Positions 29,813-38,383 of a DNA stretch of 39,256 bases are shown piece after piece; the first letter of the stretch is position 1, and each line of letters begins with the position of its first letter. The notes under the pieces were generated by a model. The model saw only the letters and a program-made list of their open reading frames with translations, made no database searches and was not told the DNA's origin. The stretch is from an uncultured Actinomycetes bacterium. GTDB lineage: Bacteria > Actinomycetota > Acidimicrobiia > Acidimicrobiales > RAAP-2. The translations under genes were made by a program, and so were the position numbers. The stretch lies in assembly GCA_903830655.1 (NCBI GenBank), contig CAIKUQ010000038.1, forward strand, positions 1 to 39,256. The letters are read 5' to 3'.

Positions 29813-31039
29813 ATGGTGTTACAGGAACGAAACGGGCTCGAGAATGAGTCGCACGAGTCAAGTGTTCGAAAAGCCCTCTTCGGCGTCGCGCTCGTGGCTA
29901 GTTTCGCTCAATTTGGTGCCGTTGCCTCGCTCAATGATGTCGCGACTCACTTTGGCGCACACCCGAACTTGCTCCATCTCAACACCCTGGTGGGACTGAG
30001 CGGAAGTCAAATAGCCCTGGGGTTGGCAATCCTGCGTTTGGCTTCGTTGGGTTCACTTTTGTTGACTTCGCTCGGGGATCGTAAAGCCCGCTCGGGAGTA
30101 CTGGCAAATGCCCTCTACGTCGGCCTAGCTCTGACTGGCTTGGCGGCGCTTAGCCCGAGTTACTGGATATTTGTCTTGATTTTTGCCCTGGCCCGCCCAC
30201 TGCTCAGTGCAGCGTCCGCTCTGGCGCAAGTGATGACCATCGAGCATACACATGGCCACCGAGTTGGCTCGATGGCGGTTCTTACCGCTGGTGCAGGTAT
30301 TGGCGCTGGCCTCGCGGCAGTATTGCACGGAGCGGTGCGGGGCCCGAACTCATTTCGCTGGCTGTTCGCCGTAGCTCTCATCCCGCTTTTCGTGATGCCT
30401 TTCGTCTTACGGGCGTTGCGCAACAGTACCGCTGCGCGTCCGAGTGACACTCGGCTGGGGGTGGTTCCAAAAGAGTTACGTAAATCTGTCATGGTTATGG
30501 CGGCAGTGGCCTTTGCCTTTGGCGTTATCGGTGGACCGGCTAACGGATTCGCCTTCGTCTACGGTGAAGGAGTTAGACACATTGCGCCCTCGACGATGTC
30601 GGTCATCATAATTCTCTGCGCCATCACCGGCCTCGCTGGATTAATTGCGGGCAACGCCCTGTCAAAAAAACTGGGGCTGAGGTGGACGCTCGTCCTCACC
30701 ATGCTGACCGTGGCGTTGATGGCCACCATTGCCTACGGCGGGTCTAGATGGCAGTTCATTATTGGCTATCTAGTTGGAATCGGTGCGAGCGGTGCAATGT
30801 CACCGGTGTTGAGCACGTTGGCGACACAGATTTTTCCAAGGCGCAATCGCGCAACCTGTGCTGGCTGGGTGCTGGTGGCCGGGGTTCTGGGGGCCGTGAC
30901 CGGGTTAGAACTCTTTGGCTACGTTGTCGATGCCTGGCACGGAGCCCACGCATGGCGCATGGCGGGAGTATTCACCTTTTGGCCGGCGTTGGGGCTACTC
31001 GCTCTTCTACCGATAATCGCAGAGCACCATCAAGACTGA
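29813..31039 (+). CDS. MFS transporter
   Basis: Major facilitator permease of 408 residues with about twelve membrane segments. The SLGDRKARSGVL loop after the second or third segment matches the MFS cytoplasmic motif A (G-D-R-x-x-R/K). The substrate is not deducible. The ATG at 29807 forms part of the shared -10 element; the ATG at 29813, 6 nt after TATCCT, fits the start rule of this genome, so it is preferred (two residues fewer). The end overlaps the convergent EEP-family gene by 10 bp. Confidence 0.88.
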   Translation: MVLQERNGLENESHESSVRKALFGVALVASFAQFGAVASLNDVATHFGAHPNLLHLNTLVGLSGSQIALGLAILRLASLGSLLLTSLGDRKARSGVLANALYVGLALTGLAALSPSYWIFVLIFALARPLLSAASALAQVMTIEHTHGHRVGSMAVLTAGAGIGAGLAAVLHGAVRGPNSFRWLFAVALIPLFVMPFVLRALRNSTAARPSDTRLGVVPKELRKSVMVMAAVAFAFGVIGGPANGFAFVYGEGVRHIAPSTMSVIIILCAITGLAGLIAGNALSKKLGLRWTLVLTMLTVALMATIAYGGSRWQFIIGYLVGIGASGAMSPVLSTLATQIFPRRNRATCAGWVLVAGVLGAVTGLELFGYVVDAWHGAHAWRMAGVFTFWPALGLLALLPIIAEHHQD

Positions 31040-31839
31040 AGAGTGAGATCGCAGTACAACGCGCGATGGTCACTGCCTAAATTCGTAGCTCCGCTTTCTT
31101 GCACCATCCACGGTCCTCGACCCAGGAGGTGATCAATTTGCGAATGGGGGAAGCGAGCGGGCCAAGTGCGGTGCTTGGCTAAATGACTCCATCCGGGGAA
31201 GAAAAAACGGACCCAAGGGCGCCAAGCATTGAAATCGCCGCCGAACAGTACTGGAGTGGATAGGGGAAGGGTCGCCAAATGCTCGCGCACCGTGCGATAC
31301 AGGCGATACGAGCCGTGAGAGATGTGGGCTCCGTGGATGGCGGCAACCACAAAATCTGATCCCGTCGAAGGATCGGTGAGATGAGCGATGATAAGAGCGC
31401 GTTGCACTTTTTCTCGACGCAGACGCCCTAACTGGAAGGTCTCGGATGAACGAATTGGGAATTTAGAAATCACACTGAGCCCCCAGCTACCAACTTCTAA
31501 CGTGGTGCTCTTTCCTCGTTTCGTCAGTTGTGCGGGTTTCAACGGGCGATGCTCGCTGAAGTACAGACCCTGCTCACCCATAAGGTGGGCTGAGAGGGGC
31601 TGCCAAAAGGCTCCGCCGCCCTCGGCGTGAACTCGTTCGGCCCGAGCTAATTGAACAAATTCTCCCTGGGCCCCAAGTCGGTGGCACAGTTCGGTGTAGA
31701 AATCCGGTCCGGCATCACCACGCCAAGTTTCGGGGAGAATCGCAATGTCCGGATCAAGCCCAATCAAGCCCTCGAACGCTTGAGTTGGTCGCCCCCAACC
31801 ATCAACTCCGGCGTGCATGTTAAAGGTGGCGATTCGCAC
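31030..31839 (-). CDS. Endonuclease/exonuclease/phosphatase (EEP) superfamily protein
   Basis: 269 residues with the EEP metal-dependent phosphoesterase pattern: RIATFNMHAG at the N-terminus, ILPETWRG (metal-binding Glu37), AIHGAHIS, GGDFNAW and the C-terminal GSDHRAL (Asp-His pair). It could be a DNase, a sphingomyelinase-like enzyme or another phosphodiesterase. Unlike the exonuclease III at 10058 it lacks the AP-endonuclease-specific segments. The GTG start lies 6 nt after TAGGGT, another leaderless signature. Tail overlap with the MFS gene is 10 bp. Confidence 0.83.
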   Translation of the reverse strand: MRIATFNMHAGVDGWGRPTQAFEGLIGLDPDIAILPETWRGDAGPDFYTELCHRLGAQGEFVQLARAERVHAEGGGAFWQPLSAHLMGEQGLYFSEHRPLKPAQLTKRGKSTTLEVGSWGLSVISKFPIRSSETFQLGRLRREKVQRALIIAHLTDPSTGSDFVVAAIHGAHISHGSYRLYRTVREHLATLPLSTPVLFGGDFNAWRPWVRFFFPGWSHLAKHRTWPARFPHSQIDHLLGRGPWMVQESGATNLGSDHRALYCDLTLQS

Positions 31840-31845
31840 ACATTG

Positions 31846-31851
31846 ACCCTA
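31846..31851 (-). promoter_or_regulatory. -10 element of the EEP gene (leaderless)
   Basis: TAGGGT on the minus strand, 6 nt before the GTG at 31839. Confidence 0.55.
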
Positions 31852-31887
31852 CGCCGAAAACCGGGCGAGATGTGGCAAAGTTGAAGG

Positions 31888-32694
31888 ATGAAGTCAGTAA
31901 ACGTTAGTTTTGGTCACCAGGTCTGGTGGGTGGATGCTTTCATAGACGAAAATGAGCGTGGCAATCCCGCCGTAGTAGTGCTCCTCGAGCGTGAGGTACC
32001 GGATGCCGAACTCGCCCTCATCGCCTACGAGATGGGTGTCTCCGAAACTGCTTTTGTTCGTCAGGTGGGTGACGCGTGGAGTTTGCGGTGGTTTACCCCC
32101 ACGGTTGAGGTGAACCTCTGCGGGCACGCCACGCTGGCTACCTTGCACGTACTTATTCATGAACTGGGTGTACCGGCCGATGAATTTGTCTTCACTACTC
32201 GAGCGGGGATCCTCACCGGACGTCGCTTAAAAAATGGTTTGTTAGCAGTGGATCTGCCACGTGCGTTCATTGAGCCCCTGGATGTCTCGATTCTCAATGG
32301 GGCCCTGGGCGAGGTTTCAGAGGTGTTTCAAGCGGGCGCGCAGAGCGTGCTGGCGATCGTGGCAGATTACGAAACACTCTGTGGGCTCAATGTCGACTCG
32401 ATGGCGTTATTTCTGGTGCCCGGCGCCATCGTTATTGCCGCGTGTCTTGGGGGACCGGAGGTGGACGTCTCTATTCGAGTCTTTGCTCCACGTCTGGGCC
32501 TCGCGGAAGACCCCGTTACCGGAAGTGCCATGTGTGCGCTCGCCCCGTGGTTTTCTAGCATCACCGGTTCGCCAGTCCTATCGGTGCGCCAAGCCTCTAC
32601 CCGCGGCGGGGTCATGCACGCCCGACTTTTTGAGCGCAACGTTGAAGTTGCGGGATTGACGAGAACATTTATGGCCGGAGAATTGCGCCAATGA
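31888..32694 (+). CDS. PhzF-family protein (isomerase/epimerase-like)
   Basis: 268 residues with the two-lobed PhzF/diaminopimelate epimerase-like fold. VDAFIDENERGNPAVVV at the N-terminus, MGVSETAFV (catalytic Glu53), LRWFTPTVEVNLCGHATLA and DPVTGSAMCALAPW near the C-terminus are diagnostic. Members isomerise small metabolites; the phenazine role of PhzF itself should not be assumed, as no phenazine genes are nearby. No clear -10 or ribosome site precedes the ATG. It heads a six-gene collinear run with frequent ATGA overlaps. Confidence 0.88.
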   Translation: MKSVNVSFGHQVWWVDAFIDENERGNPAVVVLLEREVPDAELALIAYEMGVSETAFVRQVGDAWSLRWFTPTVEVNLCGHATLATLHVLIHELGVPADEFVFTTRAGILTGRRLKNGLLAVDLPRAFIEPLDVSILNGALGEVSEVFQAGAQSVLAIVADYETLCGLNVDSMALFLVPGAIVIAACLGGPEVDVSIRVFAPRLGLAEDPVTGSAMCALAPWFSSITGSPVLSVRQASTRGGVMHARLFERNVEVAGLTRTFMAGELRQ

Positions 32695-33362
32695 GTAACA
32701 ACGATCTCGGACCGGGAGAGCGCACGAAGGTTAGGCGGTTACCGGGTAAAGCCAACTATGACCGAGAGACTATTTACGCCATTCTCGACGAAGCCCGGCT
32801 CTGTCACGTCGCCGGCATCGTGGATGGATCAGCAATGGCCCTTCCCACCCTGCACGCCCGCGAGGGCAATACGCTCTACCTGCACGGTTCGCAAAGTAGC
32901 GCCGTTATGAAAGCGGTGGTCGCTGCGGGCGAAGCGTTTGTTACGGTCACCTTGTATGACGGATTACGACTCGCTCGCAGTGGTTTCGAATCTTCGATTG
33001 CCTATCGCTCAGTGGCACTTTTCGGTCCGACCGTTGAGCTAACCGACTTAGCTGAGAAGTCTCGAATCTTGGATATGTTCGTCGACGCCATCCTCCCGGG
33101 TCGCGCAAGTGAAGTTCGTTCAATGAATGAACGCGAGGTGAATTTAACGATGGTTGTGGCGGTGGACATCACCGAAGCCTCCGCCAAAATCAGTTCAGGG
33201 CCCACGGAAGACTTTCCGGAAGATATTGATCTCCCTATCTGGAGTGGCACAGTCCCCGCCGCCCTCATCTTCACTAACCCCATTGCGAATGTGGATGGGG
33301 CAATGGCATCGGGAGAGATTCCAGTTCCCGCGTCAGTCCAACGTTTACTCGGGCAGCAATGA
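32691..33362 (+). CDS. Pyridoxamine 5'-phosphate oxidase-related FMN-binding protein
   Basis: 223 residues of the Pyridox_ox_2 (nitroimidazole-resistance-like) type, with a split beta-barrel that binds FMN. Typical segments are CHVAGIVDGSAMALPTLHAREGNTLYLHGS, FVTVTLYDGLRLARSGFESSIAYRSVALFG, and NEREVNLTMVVAVDI. Relatives are flavin reductases or heme/flavin-binding proteins; F420-binding relatives also exist, which is of note given the cofC gene, but this subfamily is FMN-like. The ATG overlaps the PhzF stop (ATGA). Confidence 0.83.
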   Translation: MSNNDLGPGERTKVRRLPGKANYDRETIYAILDEARLCHVAGIVDGSAMALPTLHAREGNTLYLHGSQSSAVMKAVVAAGEAFVTVTLYDGLRLARSGFESSIAYRSVALFGPTVELTDLAEKSRILDMFVDAILPGRASEVRSMNEREVNLTMVVAVDITEASAKISSGPTEDFPEDIDLPIWSGTVPAALIFTNPIANVDGAMASGEIPVPASVQRLLGQQ

Positions 33363-33901
33363 GTCTGCGCGAGCAACTAAAAAAAGAGATTTCCGAGTTG
33401 GTGGCAATCGACGAGCGAGAAGCCGAGTCCAAGCTCCTCACCCTGGCGTTTCTTAATGAAACAAATGAGTTATTTGATGAGAGCGTGGTCGAGCATCACA
33501 TCACCGCCTCGGCGTTCGTCGTCTCCGAGCGAGGGATGATCTTGCACTTACACCGCCGTTTGGGCATCTGGGTCCAACCGGGAGGGCACATTGACCAAGG
33601 AGAACTTCCCGCCGAAGCGGCACTCAGAGAAACACTCGAAGAGACTGGACTACCGGTCACCTTATCGACCCCTGTTCGTATTTTTCACGTAGATGTACAC
33701 CCGGGTCCGCGCGGGCACACCCACTACGACATTCGTTACATTTTAAATAGCCCTCCCATAGACCCCACCCCGCCGCCTGAAGAAAGCCAAGAGGTCTACT
33801 GGTTTGCCTTTCGCGAAGCACTGGAGCGATGCGAGCCCTCGATGAGAGGCGCAGTAAGCAAACTCGAGGCGGAGATGACGCTGCGCGCTCTGGCAGACTA
33901 G
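33359..33901 (+). CDS. NUDIX hydrolase
   Basis: 180 residues. A complete Nudix box (Gly76 to Leu98, G-x5-E-x7-R-E-x2-E-E-x-G) follows GIWVQPGG, giving an Mg-dependent pyrophosphohydrolase of nucleoside-diphosphate-linked compounds. The N-terminal helix (LREQLKKEISELVAIDEREAESK) and the HHITASAFVV strand are like those of other actinobacterial Nudix proteins. The substrate is unknown. Start at an ATGA overlap with the preceding FMN-protein gene; the zinc-ribbon gene follows after 4 bp. Confidence 0.9.
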   Translation: MSLREQLKKEISELVAIDEREAESKLLTLAFLNETNELFDESVVEHHITASAFVVSERGMILHLHRRLGIWVQPGGHIDQGELPAEAALRETLEETGLPVTLSTPVRIFHVDVHPGPRGHTHYDIRYILNSPPIDPTPPPEESQEVYWFAFREALERCEPSMRGAVSKLEAEMTLRALAD

Positions 33902-33905
33902 GGCC

Positions 33906-34619
33906 ATGGATGAACTCACGTCGCTCGTTGCGCTAGTTGACGCCGATCGCTGGATTGAACGAGTGCGTGGACAAAAGTCGCAACTCCCCGAGCTAGTTGC
34001 GCTTCACGAGCTAGAGATTGAAATGAAGAGTCTGGCCTCGGTACTGACTGAACTGACCGCAACCCTCGCACCGTTGAAAACCGAACTCTCGCAGTCCAGC
34101 ACAGCGGTTTCGACCCTCGCTCAGCGAAAAGTGGAACTGGAGCGACGTTCAGCCGCTCCCGCGGCAACGCCCAAGGAGTTGGTCGCGGTTCAGAGCGAAC
34201 TTGAACACGTGCTGGTTCAACTAGGTGAGGCGCAGAATCGTGAGGTCGAAATTTTCTTGCGCTGTGAACCGTTGGAGCTGGAGCTGGCCAATACGAGCGA
34301 AGGGGCCAAGGCAATGGTCGCTCGCCGAACTGAACTACGTAAATCACTCGATGAGTTGACGGCGTCACTAGATGAGGAGATTGCCTCCTTGATTGCCAGT
34401 CGAACACCATTAGTGGAGGCAGTCCCCGAAAGACTTCGTAGTCAGTACGAACGCGCGAGAAGTCACGTAGGCGGGGGAGTCGGCGCTGCCCAGGTGGTGA
34501 GTGGACGTTGTGAGGGGTGCCACATCTCTCTATCTCCTTTAGATATCGACCGACTCAAACGCACACCCAGCGGCGAATGCATGCCCTGCCCGGAATGTGA
34601 GAGGTTGCTACTGCCATGA
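33906..34619 (+). CDS. Coiled-coil protein with C4 zinc ribbon (CT398/Rv2229c type)
   Basis: 237 residues. Residues about 20-175 are a long antiparallel coiled coil rich in Leu/Glu, and the C-terminus has a zinc ribbon with two CxxC pairs (CEGC and CPEC) in the arrangement of the zf-RING_7/CT398 family. In mycobacteria the homologue (Rv2229c) lies next to a bifunctional RNase HI/phosphatase gene; here the next gene is a histidine phosphatase without the RNase H part. The role is unknown; a nucleic-acid or protein-scaffold function is proposed for the family. The stop overlaps the next ATG. Confidence 0.85.
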   Translation: MDELTSLVALVDADRWIERVRGQKSQLPELVALHELEIEMKSLASVLTELTATLAPLKTELSQSSTAVSTLAQRKVELERRSAAPAATPKELVAVQSELEHVLVQLGEAQNREVEIFLRCEPLELELANTSEGAKAMVARRTELRKSLDELTASLDEEIASLIASRTPLVEAVPERLRSQYERARSHVGGGVGAAQVVSGRCEGCHISLSPLDIDRLKRTPSGECMPCPECERLLLP

Positions 34620-35212
34620 TTCATCTAATCCGACACGGACAATCAACTTCAAATGCGGCCAATCTTCTAGTTGGTCGTGGAGACACGCCGTTATCTGACA
34701 CTGGTCGCGAACAAGCGTTAGCTTTGCGCCCGTACCTCGCCAACGTGGTTGAAGTGTGGAGCTCCCCATTGCAACGTGCGAAAGAAACCGCTGCTCTAGC
34801 CATTCCTCATATTGAAGCGAAAGTGCAAGAGGCTTTTATTGAAGTTGACTATGGTTCACTCGATGGCCAACCCTTATCGACTATCTCAAGTGAAGAATGG
34901 CGAGCCTTCGAACATGATCACGATTTAGCCTTTGGTGGGGGTGAGTCGTTACATCAAGTTGATAGTCGGGTCCACGCAGCGCTCGATGAACTCTTAGAGG
35001 ACACGGCGAGCCTGTTGCACGACTCCGAGCGCCACCTGGTTATTGTTTCGCATATGTCGCCAGTCAAGTCCGCAGTCGCATGGGCGCTAGGTGTTCCTGG
35101 CTCGGTGGCGTGGCGAACTCGAGTTTCTAATGCCTCTATCTCAACAATTGTTATTCGCTCGGGCTCACCTTCGTTGATGCACTTCAACATGGTTCCGCCG
35201 GCAGTTAGGTAA
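34616..35212 (+). CDS. Histidine phosphatase-family protein (phosphoglycerate mutase-like)
   Basis: 198 residues of the 2H-phosphatase/phosphoglycerate mutase superfamily. The RHG motif IRHGQSTSN (phospho-accepting His7), SSPLQRAKETA, IEVDYGSLDG and the second catalytic His in IVSHMSPVKSA are present. In mycobacteria the same locus encodes a fusion of RNase HI with this phosphatase (CobC-like, alpha-ribazole or acid phosphatase); here only the phosphatase half exists. The substrate is not deducible. It ends 6 nt before a strong terminator, closing the run that starts at 31888. Confidence 0.9.
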   Translation: MIHLIRHGQSTSNAANLLVGRGDTPLSDTGREQALALRPYLANVVEVWSSPLQRAKETAALAIPHIEAKVQEAFIEVDYGSLDGQPLSTISSEEWRAFEHDHDLAFGGGESLHQVDSRVHAALDELLEDTASLLHDSERHLVIVSHMSPVKSAVAWALGVPGSVAWRTRVSNASISTIVIRSGSPSLMHFNMVPPAVR

Positions 35213-35217
35213 CAAAG

Positions 35218-35256
35218 AAGCCCGCTCATCTCTTGCGAGATAAGCGGGCTTGCGAT
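35218..35256 (+). terminator. Rho-independent-type terminator
   Basis: A 14-bp stem (35219-35232 with 35237-35250, one C-A mismatch) encloses a TTGC loop, flanked by an A/T pair and followed by a short T-containing tail. It begins 6 nt after the histidine phosphatase stop. The convergent cydC stop is about 105 bp further on; 35257-35360 holds nothing else recognised. Confidence 0.8.
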
Positions 35257-35360
35257 GTTTGGCCCCCCTAGCCAATATCTAGAATTTAACGGAACGCCCA
35301 AAGCTTCCTCGGGGCAGAAGCCTTACTTTTTGGCGATTGTGAGCAAATTCACATGGAGGT

Positions 35361-36902
35361 TTAGAGGGCAATTCGCTCTGTGCACCACTTCATCACCTGC
35401 GGGTCGTGGGTAGCGATGATCACCGTCGCCTCAACCCCGTCCAAGAGGGCCAAGAGCTTTCTCGTCTCGACTTCACCCAATCCACTTGTGGGCTCGTCGA
35501 GCAGCACGATGGCTGGTGTGGTGCTGAGAGCTCGAACCACAGCCAATCGCGCGCGTTCACCGCGTGAAGGATTCACGAGATCAAAATTCGTAGCCCAATT
35601 CAAGCCAACCATTTGGAGGTCTGCTTCGTAGTCACGGGTAATGTCGCGGCCTAGTTCAACCACGTCACTCACGTAACCCGTGACGTAGCGTGATTCTGTA
35701 GGAACGTAGGTAAGGAATTCACGGAGTGCCTCTTGATTAACGGTGCCCAGCGGTACACCGCCAATCGTGACGTAGCCACTACTGGGTGCAACCATGCCGG
35801 CGAGAACCCTGAGCAAGGTTGACTTTCCAGCGCCAGATGGACCAGTAATTGCCACACGCGCACCCATGGACACTCTGCAGTTCTGTACGGCGCCATTAAC
35901 CCAATAGTCATGGAGATACATGTCGGCATCGCGGGGAAAGGGGCCGCTCGCTTCACTAGTGACCGGTTCGAGTGCTTCGAGACGTGCCATGGCAGCCTTG
36001 AGGGCGAGGGCACTCGCCAGCGCGCCTTGCCACTGCCAAAGAAGGTCAAAGGTGCCGAGGCCAACGAGCATTGCTACTACCTGCCACAAGGAGGCAGGCG
36101 AAAATCGGTGCGCGGTGATGTAGAGCGATCCGAAGCTGGTGAGTAGCAGTGTCCAAGACTGGATGCGGGTCGCACGCTCGTATCGCCGTTCGCTTACCTG
36201 TAGCCAGGTCGCGGCATGCGCCAGCCGGCTCACAATGACCTTCTGCGACTTCAAGAGGTGCAAAGCGGGGGCGACACGGCTGGCCTCAGTCGTGACGTTG
36301 CGCAAGTGTCCCCGAGCCTCACGAACTTCACCCTCAGCGGCCGAGAGTGATGTACGACCAATGGCCAGAACAATCGCTCCACTAGACACGATTGCGAAAT
36401 AGAACAAGACGCCGAGCCAGGTGGAACCGGGAAGTAGCAGCAACACAAGGGCTGAAAGAAAGAGCATCGTGATGGCGTTTAGCCCAGGCAGCAATACTTT
36501 CAGCCAGAGGTTTTGCAACTCCTCGGTGTCGGCGAGTGCGCGGTCGAGCACGTCACCATGACCTAGTTCTGAGGCCTGCAGGTCATCCCAGTTCACAATC
36601 CACTGAGTCATCGTGCGGCGCCATTCTTGTACCGCCGCAAAGCCCAACCGGTGAGCGCTCAGGCGGTCAATGAATCGCAGCGGTGAACGCACGAAGGCGA
36701 CGAGTTCGATGGCAATAAGTAAAATTGCAATACTGCGCAGGGTGACCTGGTGAGAGGATTGCACCAACAGAGCGATCGCGGCAATGAAAAGTCCGAGTGC
36801 GGCCGAACTGGAAATAGACGACCGCACGATCGCACTAAGGATTAGGCGCATCGAAGGACGACCCAGTCGTAGCCACTTCAGTAGCGCGCTCTGGGAGTTC
36901 AT
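35361..36902 (-). CDS. cydC: CydC-like ABC exporter subunit
   Basis: Half-transporter of 513 residues: an N-terminal membrane domain (about residues 20-310, five to six segments) and a nucleotide-binding domain. CydC-like landmarks are the RFIDRLSAHRLGF segment and the LADTEELQNLWLKVLLPGL region. ATPase motifs: Walker A GPSGAGKSTLL, Walker B IVLLDEPTSG with the catalytic Glu, an intact H-loop (IIATHDP), but a degenerate signature (NPSRGERARL in place of LSGGQ). In bacteria CydDC exports glutathione/cysteine or moves heme for cytochrome bd assembly. The ATG overlaps the cydD stop (ATGA). No cydAB genes are in the window. Confidence 0.78.
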   Translation of the reverse strand: MNSQSALLKWLRLGRPSMRLILSAIVRSSISSSAALGLFIAAIALLVQSSHQVTLRSIAILLIAIELVAFVRSPLRFIDRLSAHRLGFAAVQEWRRTMTQWIVNWDDLQASELGHGDVLDRALADTEELQNLWLKVLLPGLNAITMLFLSALVLLLLPGSTWLGVLFYFAIVSSGAIVLAIGRTSLSAAEGEVREARGHLRNVTTEASRVAPALHLLKSQKVIVSRLAHAATWLQVSERRYERATRIQSWTLLLTSFGSLYITAHRFSPASLWQVVAMLVGLGTFDLLWQWQGALASALALKAAMARLEALEPVTSEASGPFPRDADMYLHDYWVNGAVQNCRVSMGARVAITGPSGAGKSTLLRVLAGMVAPSSGYVTIGGVPLGTVNQEALREFLTYVPTESRYVTGYVSDVVELGRDITRDYEADLQMVGLNWATNFDLVNPSRGERARLAVVRALSTTPAIVLLDEPTSGLGEVETRKLLALLDGVEATVIIATHDPQVMKWCTERIAL

Positions 36903-38377
36903 TCGTGGACCTCAATAATTGCGGTGGGGGAGATGAGGGGCTGATCAATAGTTGCTTCAACAACGCAGAGATTCACCCGGGACTTAAAGTACCGGCTAAT
37001 TTCCTTTCGGCTCCGAGCATCGAGGAGTCCGGTGACGTCATCGATGACGTACAGGGTTGCTTGAGCAACAATTCCACGTGCGATCAAAAACCGAACTAAT
37101 TCTCCCGAACTTAAGCCTTCACCATTAGGCCCGAGATTTACATCGAGTGACCCAAAACGGGAGGTTGAAAGGCCAACGCTTCGCAGCGCTTCGTGCAAGG
37201 TCAGGTCACCATGCTGAGCACTGGGATCAAGGTTTTCTCTTAACGATCCCGCAAAGAGGACCTCGTGCGGAGTTATGTAGGCAATCGGCGCTGAACCGGC
37301 GAAGACCGTTCCGGCAACCGGCTCACGTAGCCCCAGCAACGCCTCAAGAAATGTCGATTTACCGGCGCCCGATGGCCCCTTCACGAGGAGACGACTTCCG
37401 GCGGAGAGCTCGAAAGAAATCGGTTGCTGTCCGGGGAGGGCAACTACGTTGAGGGCGCGTGGGAACAAATCAAGGGGGGCAGTTTTGGCGGCGGGGAGTG
37501 TGAATGTTTTAAGAGCACGCTCGACCTCTTGGCTCTGGTGAAATTCGCTACCAAAGCGGCGAACCGAACCAAAGAGTTCATTGGTAAAGAGCACCGCGAG
37601 TAGAGCCCTTAACAAAGTGGTCCGTGCCCCCAGGAGCGCGAATCCCGAAACCATGGCGACTAGGCCAATGCCCACGCCGCTAAGAAATTCGGTAATGAGG
37701 GATGACCCGAGGGCGGCGCGAACGGCTTTCATGGCGCTGAGGTGCTCGCGCTCACTTAGGGCCGCTACCTCTTCGCAGGCAAACGCCCCAGCACCGAGTC
37801 CCCGCAATTCCTGTCCCGATTCGAGCACTTGTAGTTCCCGGAGTTCGAGGTCCGCTTGAGCGATTTCGTACTCGTCGCCCAGAGTTTCGGCCTGGCGACC
37901 AGCCTTGATGTACAGGGGAATAGAGATGGTGATCAAGACTGCGGCAATGGCGGCACTCAACCAACCCCCAGTGAGGAACACGACTAAGAAGCTGACCGGC
38001 GCTAAGCGGAGGTGGGCGTACGAGGACTGCACGAGGGGAACGAGACCGAGCTGGTCTGCATCGGCCAGGAGGTTACCCGTGTAACCGCGAGCACGGGAGC
38101 GCGCACTGAGAAATCCAAAAAATGTGGCGCGGGCTCGAGCCCGCTCACTAGTTCCGGTGCGTATGAGTATTCGTGTTGCGAGCACCGTCGAGCAGTATTT
38201 GCTGAACCAGGCACCCAGAGCGTATGACAGGCCACTCGCGCGTTCGTTGGCGAAAGCGTTTACCGCCTCGGCGAGGAGTAGGGCGCAGAGACCGGAAAGA
38301 AGTGCGGAGATTGAGCCGATTAAGCGCCCACTGCGAGCTGCCACACCGGAAAATGCATGGGGGCGCACGAGGTTCAC
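36899..38377 (-). CDS. cydD: CydD-like ABC exporter subunit with degenerate ATPase site
   Basis: Half-transporter of 492 residues, partner of the downstream CydC-like protein. Membrane domain about residues 10-280, then a nucleotide-binding domain with an intact Walker A (GPSGAGKSTFL). The Walker B is LYVIDDVTGLLD, so the catalytic Glu is Asp; the Q-loop Gln is His (ITPHEVLF); the H-loop His is lost (VVEATID). The signature LSSGELVRF is near consensus and would complete CydC's active site. The GTG start lies 6 nt after TAACAT. The CydD assignment rests mainly on the partner and operon order. Confidence 0.72.
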   Translation of the reverse strand: MNLVRPHAFSGVAARSGRLIGSISALLSGLCALLLAEAVNAFANERASGLSYALGAWFSKYCSTVLATRILIRTGTSERARARATFFGFLSARSRARGYTGNLLADADQLGLVPLVQSSYAHLRLAPVSFLVVFLTGGWLSAAIAAVLITISIPLYIKAGRQAETLGDEYEIAQADLELRELQVLESGQELRGLGAGAFACEEVAALSEREHLSAMKAVRAALGSSLITEFLSGVGIGLVAMVSGFALLGARTTLLRALLAVLFTNELFGSVRRFGSEFHQSQEVERALKTFTLPAAKTAPLDLFPRALNVVALPGQQPISFELSAGSRLLVKGPSGAGKSTFLEALLGLREPVAGTVFAGSAPIAYITPHEVLFAGSLRENLDPSAQHGDLTLHEALRSVGLSTSRFGSLDVNLGPNGEGLSSGELVRFLIARGIVAQATLYVIDDVTGLLDARSRKEISRYFKSRVNLCVVEATIDQPLISPTAIIEVHE

Positions 38378-38383
38378 GACTCA

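Noticed and set aside
31888..32694. Phenazine biosynthesis gene
   Set aside because: PhzF-family proteins are common in non-producers and no other phenazine genes are present.
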